A DNA stretch of 51,930 bases from an uncultured Lachnospiraceae bacterium (lineage in GTDB: Bacteria > Bacillota > Clostridia > Lachnospirales > Lachnospiraceae), in assembly GCA_948470905.1 (NCBI GenBank), contig CAOKQK010000015.1, forward strand, positions 1 to 51,930, in the 5' to 3' direction. Positions 1 through 12,511 of the stretch are shown piece by piece. The stretch's first letter is position 1; each line of letters begins with the position of its first letter. A model generated the notes under the pieces. That model was not told the origin of the DNA. It did no database searches and saw nothing but the letters and a program-made list of their open reading frames with translations. The position numbers and the translations under genes are program-made.

Positions 1-2
1 CC

Positions 3-725
3 GCCCCTTATGCAATGACGGATGCGGTATATGCCGCCCTGATTGACCTTTGCACTGATATTTGCAAGCGTAACGGAAAGAAAAAATTGCTTTGGTTTGG
101 GGATAAAGACAAAACCCTTGCTTACGAACCGAAAGCGGATGAAATGATTATTACCGTTCACCGCTGGTTTGCAAATAAGAGTTGTCCCGGCGATTGGCTT
201 TATAATCGTTTGGGTGATCTTGCGGAAAAGGTTACTTCCCGTTTGGGTGGTGCAGCCCCGCAGCCTTCCCCTTCCGGCACTCTTTACCGTGTGCAGACCG
301 GGGCATATAAGAGCAAAGCAAACGCTGATTCACAGCTTGCAAAGGTGAAGGCGGCGGGCTTTGATACTTACATGGTGAAGGCGGGCGGCTTGTATAAAAT
401 TCAGGTCGGGGCTTTCAGCAAAAAGGAAAACGCTGATGCTATGGCGGCAAAGCTGACAGCAGCCGGATTTGATACCTATATCACAACAGAACAGGGTGAA
501 GCCGTTTCTTCCAACGGAACAGCAACAGCTTCCCTTGCAGTTGGTGATAAGGTAAAGCTGGATTCTAATGCCCCGGTATATGGTGGAACTTCAAAATTCG
601 CTTCATGGGTTTATTCTTCCACCCTTTACTTGCGGGAACTGAACGGCAACAGGGCTGTTATTTCCACGCAGAAAACCGGGGCAGTAACAGGGGCGGTTGA
701 CAAAAAGTATTTGAAGAAAATCTGA
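3..725 (+). CDS. Phage-type N-acetylmuramoyl-L-alanine amidase with SPOR repeats (5' end outside window)
   Basis: The reading frame is open to the window edge, so the N-terminus is missing; the first ATG at 15 is internal. The visible part starts in the C-terminal half of an amidase_2/amidase_3-like peptidoglycan hydrolase; the segment TVHRWFANKSCPGDWLYNRL is typical of endolysins, with a late zinc His and the conserved K-x-CPG. It is followed by an Ala/Pro/Ser linker and two SPOR-like repeats (YRVQTGAY...AGFDTYMV and YKIQVGAFS...AGFDTYIT), which bind glycan stripped of stem peptides. A C-terminal SH3-like tail of about 60 residues follows. It acts on the cell wall, as lysis enzyme of a prophage or its remnant. 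No holin is visible because the upstream side is outside the window. Confidence 0.85.
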   Translation, partial: APYAMTDAVYAALIDLCTDICKRNGKKKLLWFGDKDKTLAYEPKADEMIITVHRWFANKSCPGDWLYNRLGDLAEKVTSRLGGAAPQPSPSGTLYRVQTGAYKSKANADSQLAKVKAAGFDTYMVKAGGLYKIQVGAFSKKENADAMAAKLTAAGFDTYITTEQGEAVSSNGTATASLAVGDKVKLDSNAPVYGGTSKFASWVYSSTLYLRELNGNRAVISTQKTGAVTGAVDKKYLKKI

Positions 726-853
726 TACTAATTTGTTACTAATTGCCCCATTTTTCACCCGCTTTATATAACATTATATATTGAACAATCTTGAAAATAT
801 CGAGGTTTTCAGGCGTTGTAAATCGGGCTAATTCATGGTACAATAAGTACAGC

Positions 854-927
854 GTAACAGTTCAGACAGGTCATTGAACTGTTACAGTACATCCCTGTTC
901 TGAAACAGGGAATGTCCGAAGGGACAT
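854..927. repeat. Three adjacent hairpins downstream of the endolysin
   Basis: This gap (726-1115) has no convincing gene. It holds a perfect 11-bp inverted repeat GTAACAGTTCA/TGAACTGTTAC (854-864/875-885), then CCCTGTT/AACAGGG (893-899/904-910), then ATGTCC/GGACAT (912-917/922-927). The loop of the first carries CAGACAGGTCATTG, which recurs in the palindromic element near 16.2 kb. No T-tract follows on either strand, so these are not ordinary terminators. Confidence 0.55.
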
Positions 928-962
928 CCGTACCATGGGGGTTTGTGCTCATGAGAAATTAG

Positions 963-991
963 AAAATAAAAAACAGCCTCGCAACGGAGGC
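963..991 (-). terminator. Possible minus-strand terminator with no gene to serve
   Basis: On the minus strand GCCTC-loop-GAGGC (987-991/976-980) is followed by TGTTTTTTATTTT. The stem is only 5 bp. There is no minus-strand gene immediately upstream, so it may be a leftover or may shield the prophage end. Confidence 0.35.
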
Positions 992-1076
992 CCCCTGGGA
1001 GAATTTTCAGAAGCGTACTGTGCAGCTGAAAATTGCTCCCCCACAAAGGGGGGGCGGGAGTGCAGAGGGCGGAAAA

Positions 1077-1094
1077 GTTCCCACAAGTGGGAAC
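1077..1094 (+). repeat. GTTCCC/GGGAAC hairpin in front of a ribosome-binding site
   Basis: GTTCCCAC-AA-GTGGGAAC is a perfect palindrome that runs directly into TGGAATAAAGGAGG, the ribosome-binding site of the M28 peptidase. Related hairpins plus the same GGGAACTGGA...GGAGG string occur at 3895-3985, and a partial version lies before gltD (10877-10894). Confidence 0.6.
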
Positions 1095-1115
1095 TGGAAT
1101 AAAGGAGGCATTGGA

Positions 1116-2390
1116 GTGGAAAAAGTAATGGATAAGGGAATGCTGGATTTTGTGAAGGAACTGAGCTTTGTCCGCATAGCCGGAAGTGAGGAGGAGAAGC
1201 GGGCGGCGGAGCTGATCATGGGAGAGGTTCGCGGAATTGTGGAGGAGACAGGAAATAAGGGCATCCTGACGGAATATATGCCTTTCAGAATTCCCCACGC
1301 GAAGGTCAGCAGGTGCTGCATACAGGCGGCGGGAAGGGAGGTTCCATGCGTGCCCTACCTACGTTCGGGCAATATTGACAGGGAGTGTGAGCTGGTCTAT
1401 CTGGACGGAGCTTCCGAGATTGATTTCGCGGGGATCGGGAGCCTGGAAGGCAAGGCGGTGCTCTTAAACAGGCTCACCGACGAAAAAGTCTATAAACGTC
1501 TGATAGAGCACAAGGCGTCGGCATTTTTGGCCATGCAGGGGAAGTATTATTTTTCAGAGGAGGAGACATCCCTGTATCCCAGAAGGCTGAGGGAGCATTT
1601 TAACAGGAATGGAGTGATACCGGGATTTATGATCACAGCAGCAGATGCGCTCTGGCTGGTCAGGGATGAGGTAGATCGGGTACGGTTGACGCTGGAGCAG
1701 GAGGATACGGAACCGGAGAGCAGGAATGTGTCAGCGGTGATCGAGGGCACGGACTTGAAGGAGGAAAGTATCGTGCTTACGGCACATTACGACTCCGTCC
1801 CGGTGGGCACCGGCGCCTGGGATAATGCCACAGGTGCGGCGGCGCTTCTGGAGATTTTCAGGCATTTTGCGGCTAATCCCTCCAGGAGGACGCTGCGGTT
1901 CCTCTGGTGCGGTAGCGAGGAACTGGGGCTGCTGGGCTCAAAAGCGTATGTGGAGCAGCAGAAAGACCTGCTTGACCAGATCGGGTTTTGCTTCAACTTT
2001 GACATGTGTGGCACGGTCCTGGGGTCAAACAGGATTATGGTGACAGGGGAAAAGGAGCTGCAGACATTTGTGGAGCAGTATTGTAAGATAGCCTGTTACT
2101 CCGCTGATATAAAGGCGGGAGTCCACTCCAGCGATTCGGCTCCTTTCTGTGACAAGGGGATTCCGGCAGTGGGGCTCAGCAGAGAAACCCCTGCTGCGGA
2201 GATACATACCATACATGACCTGCCTGCGCCGCTGGGTGAGAAGGCAATGGGCAGGAACGTAGCGTTTGCGGTGCGGATGATCGGGGATGTGGCAAATGCG
2301 GCGGTGCTTCCGGTAAAGAGGGGCATGTCAGAGGACATGAAGAAGGAACTGGACAAATATTTCCATCGGGAAGAATGCGAAAATATCTGA
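1116..2390 (+). CDS. M28-family zinc aminopeptidase
   Basis: This is a 424-residue co-catalytic di-zinc exopeptidase. The M28 ligand set is visible: H224-Y-D226 (AHYDSV), the bridging Asp236 in GAWDNATGAAAL, the catalytic Glu pair E268-E269 in GSEELGLLGSKAY, a later Asp in NFDMCG, and the last His in IHTIHDLP (around 364-367). No signal peptide is visible, so it probably acts in the cytoplasm on peptides. I chose the GTG at 1116 because AAAGGAGG (1101-1108) lies 7 nt upstream; an ATG at 1128 is possible, and an in-frame ATG at 1020 lacks a binding site. It stands alone on the plus strand; only a weak GC-rich hairpin with TTTTT follows near 2430-2455. The substrate is not predictable from sequence. 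Confidence 0.88.
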   Translation: MEKVMDKGMLDFVKELSFVRIAGSEEEKRAAELIMGEVRGIVEETGNKGILTEYMPFRIPHAKVSRCCIQAAGREVPCVPYLRSGNIDRECELVYLDGASEIDFAGIGSLEGKAVLLNRLTDEKVYKRLIEHKASAFLAMQGKYYFSEEETSLYPRRLREHFNRNGVIPGFMITAADALWLVRDEVDRVRLTLEQEDTEPESRNVSAVIEGTDLKEESIVLTAHYDSVPVGTGAWDNATGAAALLEIFRHFAANPSRRTLRFLWCGSEELGLLGSKAYVEQQKDLLDQIGFCFNFDMCGTVLGSNRIMVTGEKELQTFVEQYCKIACYSADIKAGVHSSDSAPFCDKGIPAVGLSRETPAAEIHTIHDLPAPLGEKAMGRNVAFAVRMIGDVANAAVLPVKRGMSEDMKKELDKYFHREECENI

Positions 2391-2507
2391 TTCAAAAGGA
2401 CAGTTCCTTACAAGGCACAGCGAGCCCACTGCGTGAGTGAGGCAGCCTTTTTCATCCTTTATCCCAAGTGGGTCTGGATTTGCAATTGGCATTATACTTT
2501 AAAGGTA

Positions 2508-3155
2508 TCAGAATATTCCATTTAAGGAAAGCGTAAACAGTACGCACGTTATTATGGTCAGGAGCGATACAAGTATAATGCCAATATTTACATGAGGCTT
2601 TGCAGCAGGGGCTTCGGTTTCCAGCAAGTGAGAACGTCGTAATACTGTCACGACAGGCTTATACAGAAGCATCGAAAGGGCTGCGTTCAGGCCTCCTTTG
2701 ATCAGATTAAACGGAAGAAAGGCTGGAAGCAGTAATTTTACGACAGCCTCTCTTGGATACCCCATGTAGATTGGCGCAATCAAATAGTTCCATAATAACA
2801 TTACTGGAACCATGCATCCCCATCCACAGAGAAGTCCGACAACGGCACCGTACAAAGTATGCTTTTTCTTATAAATAAATGCAGCGGTACAAGCAAATGA
2901 GCAGCTTGAAATAACATTCATTATGAACCCTAAAACTCCGTTTTCACTCATTGTAAACATTTCCACAGAGGAAACGGCCACGGCAAGCGTGAATGAGGTC
3001 AGAGGTCCAAATAGGAAACCTCCAATCGCTATAATGATGTCCTTGGGATCGTACTTTAAAAAGAGCATCATGGGGATGCGCCCCATGGCTGTCATAGCGT
3101 AGGCAAGCGCGCAGAGCATACCGATCGTTGTAATTTTTCTTGTTTTCCTGTCCAT
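2508..3155 (-). CDS. ribU: ECF transporter S component, riboflavin type (RibU)
   Basis: A 215-residue integral membrane protein with about six hydrophobic helices. The segment FLKYDPKDIIIAIGGFLFGP matches the conserved second-helix region of RibU substrate-binding components, which recruit the shared EcfA/A'/T energising module; that module is not in this window. RibU imports riboflavin, the precursor of FMN and FAD. The start at 3155 has AGGAGG 8 nt upstream. The specificity call rests mainly on the FMN riboswitch and terminator directly upstream, which independently point to flavin control. It is transcribed alone, opposite to its neighbours. Confidence 0.88.
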   Translation of the reverse strand: MDRKTRKITTIGMLCALAYAMTAMGRIPMMLFLKYDPKDIIIAIGGFLFGPLTSFTLAVAVSSVEMFTMSENGVLGFIMNVISSCSFACTAAFIYKKKHTLYGAVVGLLCGWGCMVPVMLLWNYLIAPIYMGYPREAVVKLLLPAFLPFNLIKGGLNAALSMLLYKPVVTVLRRSHLLETEAPAAKPHVNIGIILVSLLTIITCVLFTLSLNGIF

Positions 3156-3283
3156 TAAAGATACCTCCTATTTTAAGTTCCGCCTCTGCACTGCAACGCC
3201 CCCCTTATCTGGAAGAAAATTTCAACTGCGAAGGGCTGCAGCTGAAATTTCCTTCCGGGGCGTCTTATGTTCCGAGGCTGTTG

Positions 3284-3329
3284 AAAAAAATTAACACCTG
3301 AAAGCATCTAAATGCCGTTCAGGTGTTAA
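3284..3329 (-). terminator. Riboswitch-controlled intrinsic terminator of ribU
   Basis: On the minus strand TTAACACCTGAA pairs with TTCAGGTGTTAA (3318-3329/3291-3302), a perfect 12-bp stem, followed by seven T (3290-3284). It sits between the FMN aptamer and ribU, as expected for transcriptional attenuation: with FMN bound, transcription should stop here. A second long hairpin (about 3212-3257, GGAAG...CTTCC) lies between it and the gene. Confidence 0.9.
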
Positions 3330-3414
3330 TAAAATAGGTGGGTTGAAAATGTCAACAGAGCAAATGGGCAGGAAAAAAGTGCAGACCATTAGAATACCTC
3401 TAACAGTTTCAACA

Positions 3415-3525
3415 CACCTTCTTCAAATCCAGACTATACTGTCGGTTTTGGAGTTTCACCAAATCAGCATTTTCATGCTCGCGGACTTTACCGCCGATCG
3501 GGAATTTCACCCTGCCCTGAAGACA
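3415..3525 (-). ncRNA. FMN riboswitch (RFN element)
   Basis: Reading the minus strand, the conserved RFN blocks appear in order: CTTCAGGGCAGGGTGAAATT, CCCGATCGGCGGTAAAGTCC, GCGAGCATGAAAATGCTGAT, TTGGTGAAACTCCAAAACCG, and ACAGTATAGTCTGGAT. These match the six-helix FMN aptamer almost base for base, including the GGTGAAATTCC loops and the 3' strand that closes P1. The aptamer is followed by the 3284-3329 terminator and then ribU. Confidence 0.96.
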
Positions 3526-3626
3526 TTATTGCTGTTCAATTGTCTGTAACAGTATATCAAATAGAATGGAGCCTGTCAACTGCGGCAGAATTTCATATAG
3601 ATGGAACACAGCGTAGGAGGCTTTTT

Positions 3627-3648
3627 CCGTTATTCCCGCGAGCAATGA
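3627..3648 (-). repeat. Dispersed CATTGC-CGCGGGAATAACGG repeat, copy A
   Basis: On the minus strand TCATTGCTCGCGGGAATAAC-GG matches the copy at 30510-30531 with one change, and in part the copy at 51814-51830. Flanking bases (GTCAAT...ATTGAC) form a small stem. The rest of 3540-3834 holds no gene that I can support. Confidence 0.55.
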
Positions 3649-3834
3649 GCCAAGTCAATGAAATTGACTTTGCGAATTGCCGCGAGGGTCAAATACCATA
3701 GCGTCCCTTAGACGCATTGCGCTCTGCAGCGTTGCAAGCTTGATATCCCGTTGCTTGCAGCGGGGTATTTGATATTGGGATTTTTGTATCGAAACCAAAA
3801 TCAAGGGTGCAATGTGTCTGACGAAAACTGTTGC

Positions 3835-3863
3835 TTGACATTTTGACTTGCTGATGGTATGAT
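3835..3863 (+). promoter_or_regulatory. Sigma-A promoter of the AbrB-like/GT1 operon
   Basis: TTGACA (3835-3840), a 17-nt spacer, and TATGAT (3858-3863). This is close to consensus. Transcription should begin near 3870, inside the palindrome that follows. Confidence 0.8.
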
Positions 3864-3880
3864 TTGTATAACAAATCATA
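3858..3880. promoter_or_regulatory. Perfect dyad operator over the -10 box
   Basis: TATGATTTGT-ATA-ACAAATCATA is a perfect 10-3-10 inverted repeat that includes the -10 hexamer and the likely start site. A protein bound here would block the promoter. The first gene of the operon encodes an AbrB-type DNA-binding protein, so autorepression is the simplest reading (inference). Confidence 0.75.
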
Positions 3881-3894
3881 CTTGTGGGGAATAA

Positions 3895-3971
3895 GTTCCT
3901 ACAAGAGGGAACATATTGCTGCAGGAGGGAACGAATTGCTGCAGGCGGCACAAGCTCCCGCTTGCGGGAAC
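3895..3971 (+). repeat. Two GTTCC/GGAAC hairpins in the operon leader
   Basis: GTTCCTACAAGAGGGAAC (3895-3912) and GCTCCCGCTTGCGGGAAC (3954-3971) are variants of the palindrome at 1077-1094. ATTGCTGCAGG occurs twice between them. The second hairpin runs into TGGAGAATAGGAGG, the ribosome-binding site of the next gene. Confidence 0.55.
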
Positions 3972-3993
3972 TGGAGAATAGGAGGCACGAATA

Positions 3994-4212
3994 ATGAAGG
4001 CGCCAAAAGGAAAATATGCATGGACGGCTACCGTCGGAGAAAAAGGACAGATTGTGATCCCCAAACAGGCGCGGGACATATTTGGGATTAAGCCGGGAGA
4101 CACTTTGCTCATTCTCGGCGATGAGGATCGCGGTATTGCAATTCCGCCCAGGGGGGCGTTTGCCGAGCTTTTTGAAATGGCTTTTAACGAAAAGGAGGGT
4201 AATGAGGAATGA
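3994..4212 (+). CDS. AbrB/SpoVT-type DNA-binding regulator
   Basis: A 72-residue protein whose N-terminal 50 residues fit the swapped-hairpin AbrB/MazE fold: GEKGQIVIPKQARDIFGIKP followed by GDTLLILGDEDRGIAI. Such proteins bind DNA as dimers or tetramers. The start at 3994 has AGGAGG 8 nt upstream. Its stop overlaps the ATG of the glycosyltransferase (ATGA-type, 4209-4212), so the two are translationally coupled. The perfect dyad over the operon promoter (3858-3880) is the obvious candidate target. No toxin partner is adjacent, so a MazE-like antitoxin role is less likely than a dedicated operon regulator. Confidence 0.85.
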   Translation: MKAPKGKYAWTATVGEKGQIVIPKQARDIFGIKPGDTLLILGDEDRGIAIPPRGAFAELFEMAFNEKEGNEE

Positions 4213-5597
4213 AGAAGCTGGCATTTTTCTGTATACCTGCCCATGGACATACGAATCCAATGCTGCCTGTTGCCGCCGAGCTTGTGCGGCGGGGGAATAT
4301 GGTGCGTTTTTATTCTTTTGGAGAGTTTGGGGATAAGATCAGGGCTACAGGGGCGGATTTCATATCCTGTGATCCCTTCCTGCCGGAGCTGACCAAGCGG
4401 GAGGAGGCAGGTTTGAAAAAAGTCTCTACTACCGAGATGACCATACAGGATATCCGCATTACCCTTGGCATGAATGATTTCCTAGACAGGGAGTTTGCAG
4501 CTTTTGGGCCGGATGTGGTCTATACGGATTCTGTCTGCTTCTGGGGGAAGTTAAGCGCCTGGAAACATCATGTGCCGATGGTCGTATCCACCAGCACCTT
4601 TGCCTTCAATCAGCTGTCTTCCCAGTACATGAAGCACGGTCCCGGGGAGATGGCGGACGTGATTTTCGGGCTTCCCAGGATTTCCAGGGAAATGAAAAAG
4701 CTGGAGCCCTACGGCTATCATGTAAAAGGTGTCCTTTCTCTTATACAAAGTGACAATCATACGGATTCGGTCGTATATACCTCGCGGAAATTTCAGCCGT
4801 ATGCGGAGAGCTTCTCGGAACATTATGCCTTTGTGGGTCCTTCCGTATTTTCTGACATTCTGCCCGAAAAGCAAAAAGAGCGGCCGCTCATCTATATTTC
4901 CCTGGGGACCGTCATCAACGACAGGCCGGATTTCTACAATAAATGTATTGACGCCTTAAAGGATATGGATGCAGGGGTGATCATCTCCTGTGGGAATACC
5001 ATGGATCCGAAGCTTCTGGGAGCGCTTCCCGGTAATGTCAGCATTTATCCCTATGTGGACCAGCTGTCTGTCCTCTCCAGGGCGGATGTTTTTATCACCC
5101 ACTGCGGCATGAACAGCGTATCCGAAAGTTTGTACATGGCTGCGCCCATGGTTCTTTATCCACAGACCGGGGAACAATGCGCGGTAGCAAGGAGAGTCAG
5201 CGAAATCGGTGCGGGAATCCTGCTGCGGGACGATTCGGCGGAGGGCATCAGGGCTGCAGTGCAGGAAATTCTGGACAACAGCGCATATGCAGAAGCGGCT
5301 GCCGGGTGCAGTTCGGACTTCCGTGCCTGCTCAGGCGCTGCCGGCGCGGCAGAATTTATTGAAAATGCACCGCATACATCAAATGGCATTGACATAGTAG
5401 GTGAACTGAATAAGGAGAACGCGAAATTTCAGATGCTGTACTGGCTTACGGTGATCGCTGTGATCTGTCTTATGGGTATTTTCATCAGCTGGAAATATGT
5501 ATGGGTGATCGGAGCCGCTGCCGGTGTATTGTCTTCTCTCATTGGCGGGACCGTACAAAAAAGGCTTTATCAGAAAGTGCTTGGTAAAGGGGAATAG
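4209..5597 (+). CDS. GT1 (macrolide/UDP-glucuronosyltransferase-like) glycosyltransferase with C-terminal membrane anchor
   Basis: A 462-residue GT-B enzyme. The N-terminal acceptor domain starts with FFCIPAHGHTNPMLPVAAEL, typical of the MGT family. The C-terminal nucleotide-sugar site is visible around residues 294-320 (FITHCGMNSVSESLYMAAPM...QTGEQ). Unlike most macrolide glycosyltransferases (about 390-400 residues) it has a tail with two hydrophobic helices (about 405-445) and a basic end, so it is probably tethered to the inner face of the membrane. A lipid or hydrophobic small-molecule acceptor is likely (inference). It is coupled to the AbrB-like gene by a 4-nt overlap. A strong hairpin with T-tract follows at 5703-5747, though a promoter lies between. 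Confidence 0.85.
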   Translation: MKKLAFFCIPAHGHTNPMLPVAAELVRRGNMVRFYSFGEFGDKIRATGADFISCDPFLPELTKREEAGLKKVSTTEMTIQDIRITLGMNDFLDREFAAFGPDVVYTDSVCFWGKLSAWKHHVPMVVSTSTFAFNQLSSQYMKHGPGEMADVIFGLPRISREMKKLEPYGYHVKGVLSLIQSDNHTDSVVYTSRKFQPYAESFSEHYAFVGPSVFSDILPEKQKERPLIYISLGTVINDRPDFYNKCIDALKDMDAGVIISCGNTMDPKLLGALPGNVSIYPYVDQLSVLSRADVFITHCGMNSVSESLYMAAPMVLYPQTGEQCAVARRVSEIGAGILLRDDSAEGIRAAVQEILDNSAYAEAAAGCSSDFRACSGAAGAAEFIENAPHTSNGIDIVGELNKENAKFQMLYWLTVIAVICLMGIFISWKYVWVIGAAAGVLSSLIGGTVQKRLYQKVLGKGE

Positions 5598-5662
5598 TCA
5601 GATAATTAAAGATGGTCTAGTTATATTGACAAATTATCAGATAATTAAGTGAAAAGTTTATA

Positions 5663-5691
5663 TTTACAAATACCGGAAGGTATTGTATAAT
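5663..5691 (+). promoter_or_regulatory. Promoter upstream of gltB
   Basis: TTTACA (5663-5668), 17 nt, TATAAT (5686-5691). Upstream, TCAGATAATTAA occurs twice (5598-5609 and 5637-5648), 39 bp apart, which could be an activator or repressor site. The start site should fall near 5698. Confidence 0.75.
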
Positions 5692-5702
5692 TGTATACAA
5701 TG

Positions 5703-5747
5703 AAAGACGCAATGAGGCGTATGAGAGCCTTGCTGCGTCTTTTTTTA
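5703..5747 (+). terminator. Promoter-proximal intrinsic terminator / possible gltB attenuator
   Basis: AAAGACGCAATGAGGC pairs with GCCTTGCTGCGTCTTT (15 of 16 positions, allowing G-U), with an 8-nt loop and a run of T. It begins about 5 nt after the start predicted for the 5663-5691 promoter, so that promoter would give a very short RNA unless the terminator is relieved. It may also simply terminate the glycosyltransferase transcript. Confidence 0.75.
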
Positions 5748-5835
5748 TGCACAGGACCCGGATAATGGAAGAAGGACATTCCATGGAAAAAGAACATTCC
5801 AGGGAAGTTTGCTGCTGGCGCAGCATGGAAGCTGC

Positions 5836-5970
5836 GCGACGGGCAGAGGAAAACACCCATGCCGACCAGAACGTCTGCATAGACTGATGGGGCTGAGCGA
5901 CGAGCAGGGGAAAGTACCCATGCCGACCGGAATGTCTGAATAGACCGATGAGGATTGCGCGACGGGCAGA
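5836..5970 (+). repeat. 61-62 bp tandem repeat in the gltB leader, 2.2 copies
   Basis: Units begin at 5836, 5897 and 5959 with GCGACGGGCAG or GCGACGAGCAG and contain CCCATGCCGACC and TCTGNATAGAC-GATG. Two copies are full and the third is partial. No open frame with a ribosome-binding site runs through it. It ends about 35 nt before gltB. Confidence 0.8.
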
Positions 5971-6005
5971 AGTGCAGAGAGCAGAAATGATCAGGAGGAA
6001 GCCAA

Positions 6006-10661
<4,656 letters not shown>

Positions 10662-10713
10662 AGAAATTTTAAGCCAGCAAAGTACGCTGACTAAGAATTT
10701 CTAAGTTACACAC

Positions 10714-10887
10714 GGAAGAATCGCATGCGCGATTCTTCCGGATTTGCACAAATTGTTGGAAGTTTTTGCGGATGCGGAACTGGAAAACAGCATACGTCCG
10801 GACAGAGCCTCGGAATACTTGATGGCTGGAACAGACAGGAAGTATTCCGCCACGATTGGTTCTGGAAGGGCGGATGCGGAACTGGAA
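10714..10887 (+). repeat. Hairpin and exact 18-bp direct repeat between gltB and gltD
   Basis: GGAAGAATCGC-ATGC-GCGATTCTTCC (10714-10739) is a perfect 11-bp stem without a T-tract. GCGGATGCGGAACTGGAA occurs exactly at 10768-10785 and 10870-10887; the second copy runs into the gltD ribosome-binding site. The spacer carries no open reading frame with a start signal. Confidence 0.7.
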
Positions 10888-10903
10888 TGGAGGAATATGA
10901 ATT

Positions 10904-12397
10904 ATGGGAAAACCAACCGGATTTATGGAGTATAAAAGGGAGGTCAGTGCGGCACAGGACCCCAAAAAACGTATCAGACATTTTGACGAATTTCATGAAC
11001 ACATGTCCAGGGAGAAGCAGCAGCTGCAGGGCGCGCGGTGTATGGAGTGCGGCGTGCCGTTCTGTCAGTCCGGCATGATGATCTGCGGCATGGCAAGCGG
11101 GTGTCCCCTGCACAACCTGATCCCGGAGTGGAACGACCTGGTGTACAGCGGCAACTGGCAGCAGGCCTATGAACGCCTGAAAAAGACCAACAATTTTCCG
11201 GAGTTTACTTCCAGGGTGTGTCCCGCCCTGTGTGAGGCGGCATGCACCTGCGGTCTGAACGGGGAGCCTGTTGCCACCAGGGAAAACGAATACGCCATCA
11301 TTGAAAACGCCTATGAGCAGGGGTATGCGGCGGCAAACCCGCCCAAGGTGCGCACCGGAAAGAGGGTGGCAGTGGTGGGCAGCGGTCCGTCAGGGCTGGC
11401 TGCTGCGGACCAGCTCAACAGAAGGGGGCATCAGGTGACAGTGTTCGAGCGTTCCGACCGTATCGGCGGGCTTTTGATGTACGGCATTCCCAATATGAAG
11501 CTGGAAAAGCGGATTGTAGAGAGGAAGCGCAGGCTCATGGAGGAGGAAGGTGTGGTCTTTGTCACCGGCGCTGATGTGGGAAAGGACGTGAAGGCGGATA
11601 AGCTGCTGCACGACTTTGACAGGGTGGTGCTTGCCTGCGGCGCGTCCAATCCGAGGGATATCAAGGCTCCCGGCCGGGATGCAAAGGGCATTTATTTTGC
11701 TGTGGATTTCCTGAAAGCCAATACCAAGAGCCTGCTGGATTCCGGTTTTGAGGACAAAAAATATATAGACACCAAGGGGAAAAACGTGGTCATCATCGGC
11801 GGCGGTGACACAGGCAATGACTGTGTGGGCACTGCCATCCGCCACGGGGCAAAGAGTGTGACCCAGATTGAAATGATGCCCAAGGCGCCCGACAGGCGGG
11901 CGGAGGACAATCCCTGGCCGGAATGGCCAAAAGTCTGCAAGACCGACTACGGGCAGGAGGAGGCCATTGCCCTTTACGGCCATGATCCCCGCATCTACGA
12001 GTCCACGGTCAAAGAATTTGTAAAAGATAAGGACGGGAACCTTACGGCGGTCAGGATCGTCAAGCTTGCCTGGGAAAAGGATCCGGCAACGGGCCGCATG
12101 AACATGAAAGAAATACCCGGGAGCGAGCAGCTTCTGGATGCGGAGATCGTGCTGATCGCGGCAGGCTTCCTGGGCACCCAGGCCTATGTGGCGGAGGCTT
12201 TCGGCGTGGAACTGAACGAACGCACGAATGTAAAAACGAATGCCGGGTGTTATCAGACCAACCGGGACAATGTCTTTGTCACCGGGGACATGCACAGAGG
12301 GCAGTCGCTGGTGGTCTGGGCAATCCGGGAGGGCAGGGAGGCGGCGCGGGCTGTGGATGAGAGCCTGATGGGGTATTCTAACCTGGTGGTGCAGTGA
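10904..12397 (+). CDS. gltD: Glutamate synthase small subunit
   Basis: A 497-residue GltD-type FAD/NADPH oxidoreductase that feeds electrons to GltB. The N-terminal cluster-binding cysteines are present (ARCMECGVPFCQSG, then SGCPLHNLIPEWNDL and SRVCPALCEAAC), followed by the FAD motif VVGSGPSGLAAADQL and the NADPH motif VIIGGGDTGNDCVGTA. The C-terminal FVTGDMHRGQSLVVWAIREG closes the FAD site. GGAGG lies 8 nt before the ATG. Placement after gltB is the normal pairing; the 242-nt spacer with a hairpin could allow unequal expression of the two subunits. Confidence 0.96.
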   Translation: MGKPTGFMEYKREVSAAQDPKKRIRHFDEFHEHMSREKQQLQGARCMECGVPFCQSGMMICGMASGCPLHNLIPEWNDLVYSGNWQQAYERLKKTNNFPEFTSRVCPALCEAACTCGLNGEPVATRENEYAIIENAYEQGYAAANPPKVRTGKRVAVVGSGPSGLAAADQLNRRGHQVTVFERSDRIGGLLMYGIPNMKLEKRIVERKRRLMEEEGVVFVTGADVGKDVKADKLLHDFDRVVLACGASNPRDIKAPGRDAKGIYFAVDFLKANTKSLLDSGFEDKKYIDTKGKNVVIIGGGDTGNDCVGTAIRHGAKSVTQIEMMPKAPDRRAEDNPWPEWPKVCKTDYGQEEAIALYGHDPRIYESTVKEFVKDKDGNLTAVRIVKLAWEKDPATGRMNMKEIPGSEQLLDAEIVLIAAGFLGTQAYVAEAFGVELNERTNVKTNAGCYQTNRDNVFVTGDMHRGQSLVVWAIREGREAARAVDESLMGYSNLVVQ

Positions 12398-12511
12398 GGC
12401 GGACAGCCGTCAAGCGGCATTTACCGTCATAGGAATTGTCAAAAAAGTAACTGTAAGCGTCCTTTACTCATATGTATATGATATAGGAAATGAAGGAGGC
12501 ACCTATCAGTT

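Noticed and set aside
5700-5764. Leader peptide in the gltB leader
   Set aside because: An ATG frame of 21 codons starts at the expected transcript end but has no ribosome site; it overlaps the terminator by chance.
5836-5970. CRISPR-like array
   Set aside because: Unit is 61-62 bp with similar whole units, not short repeats with unique spacers; no Cas genes.
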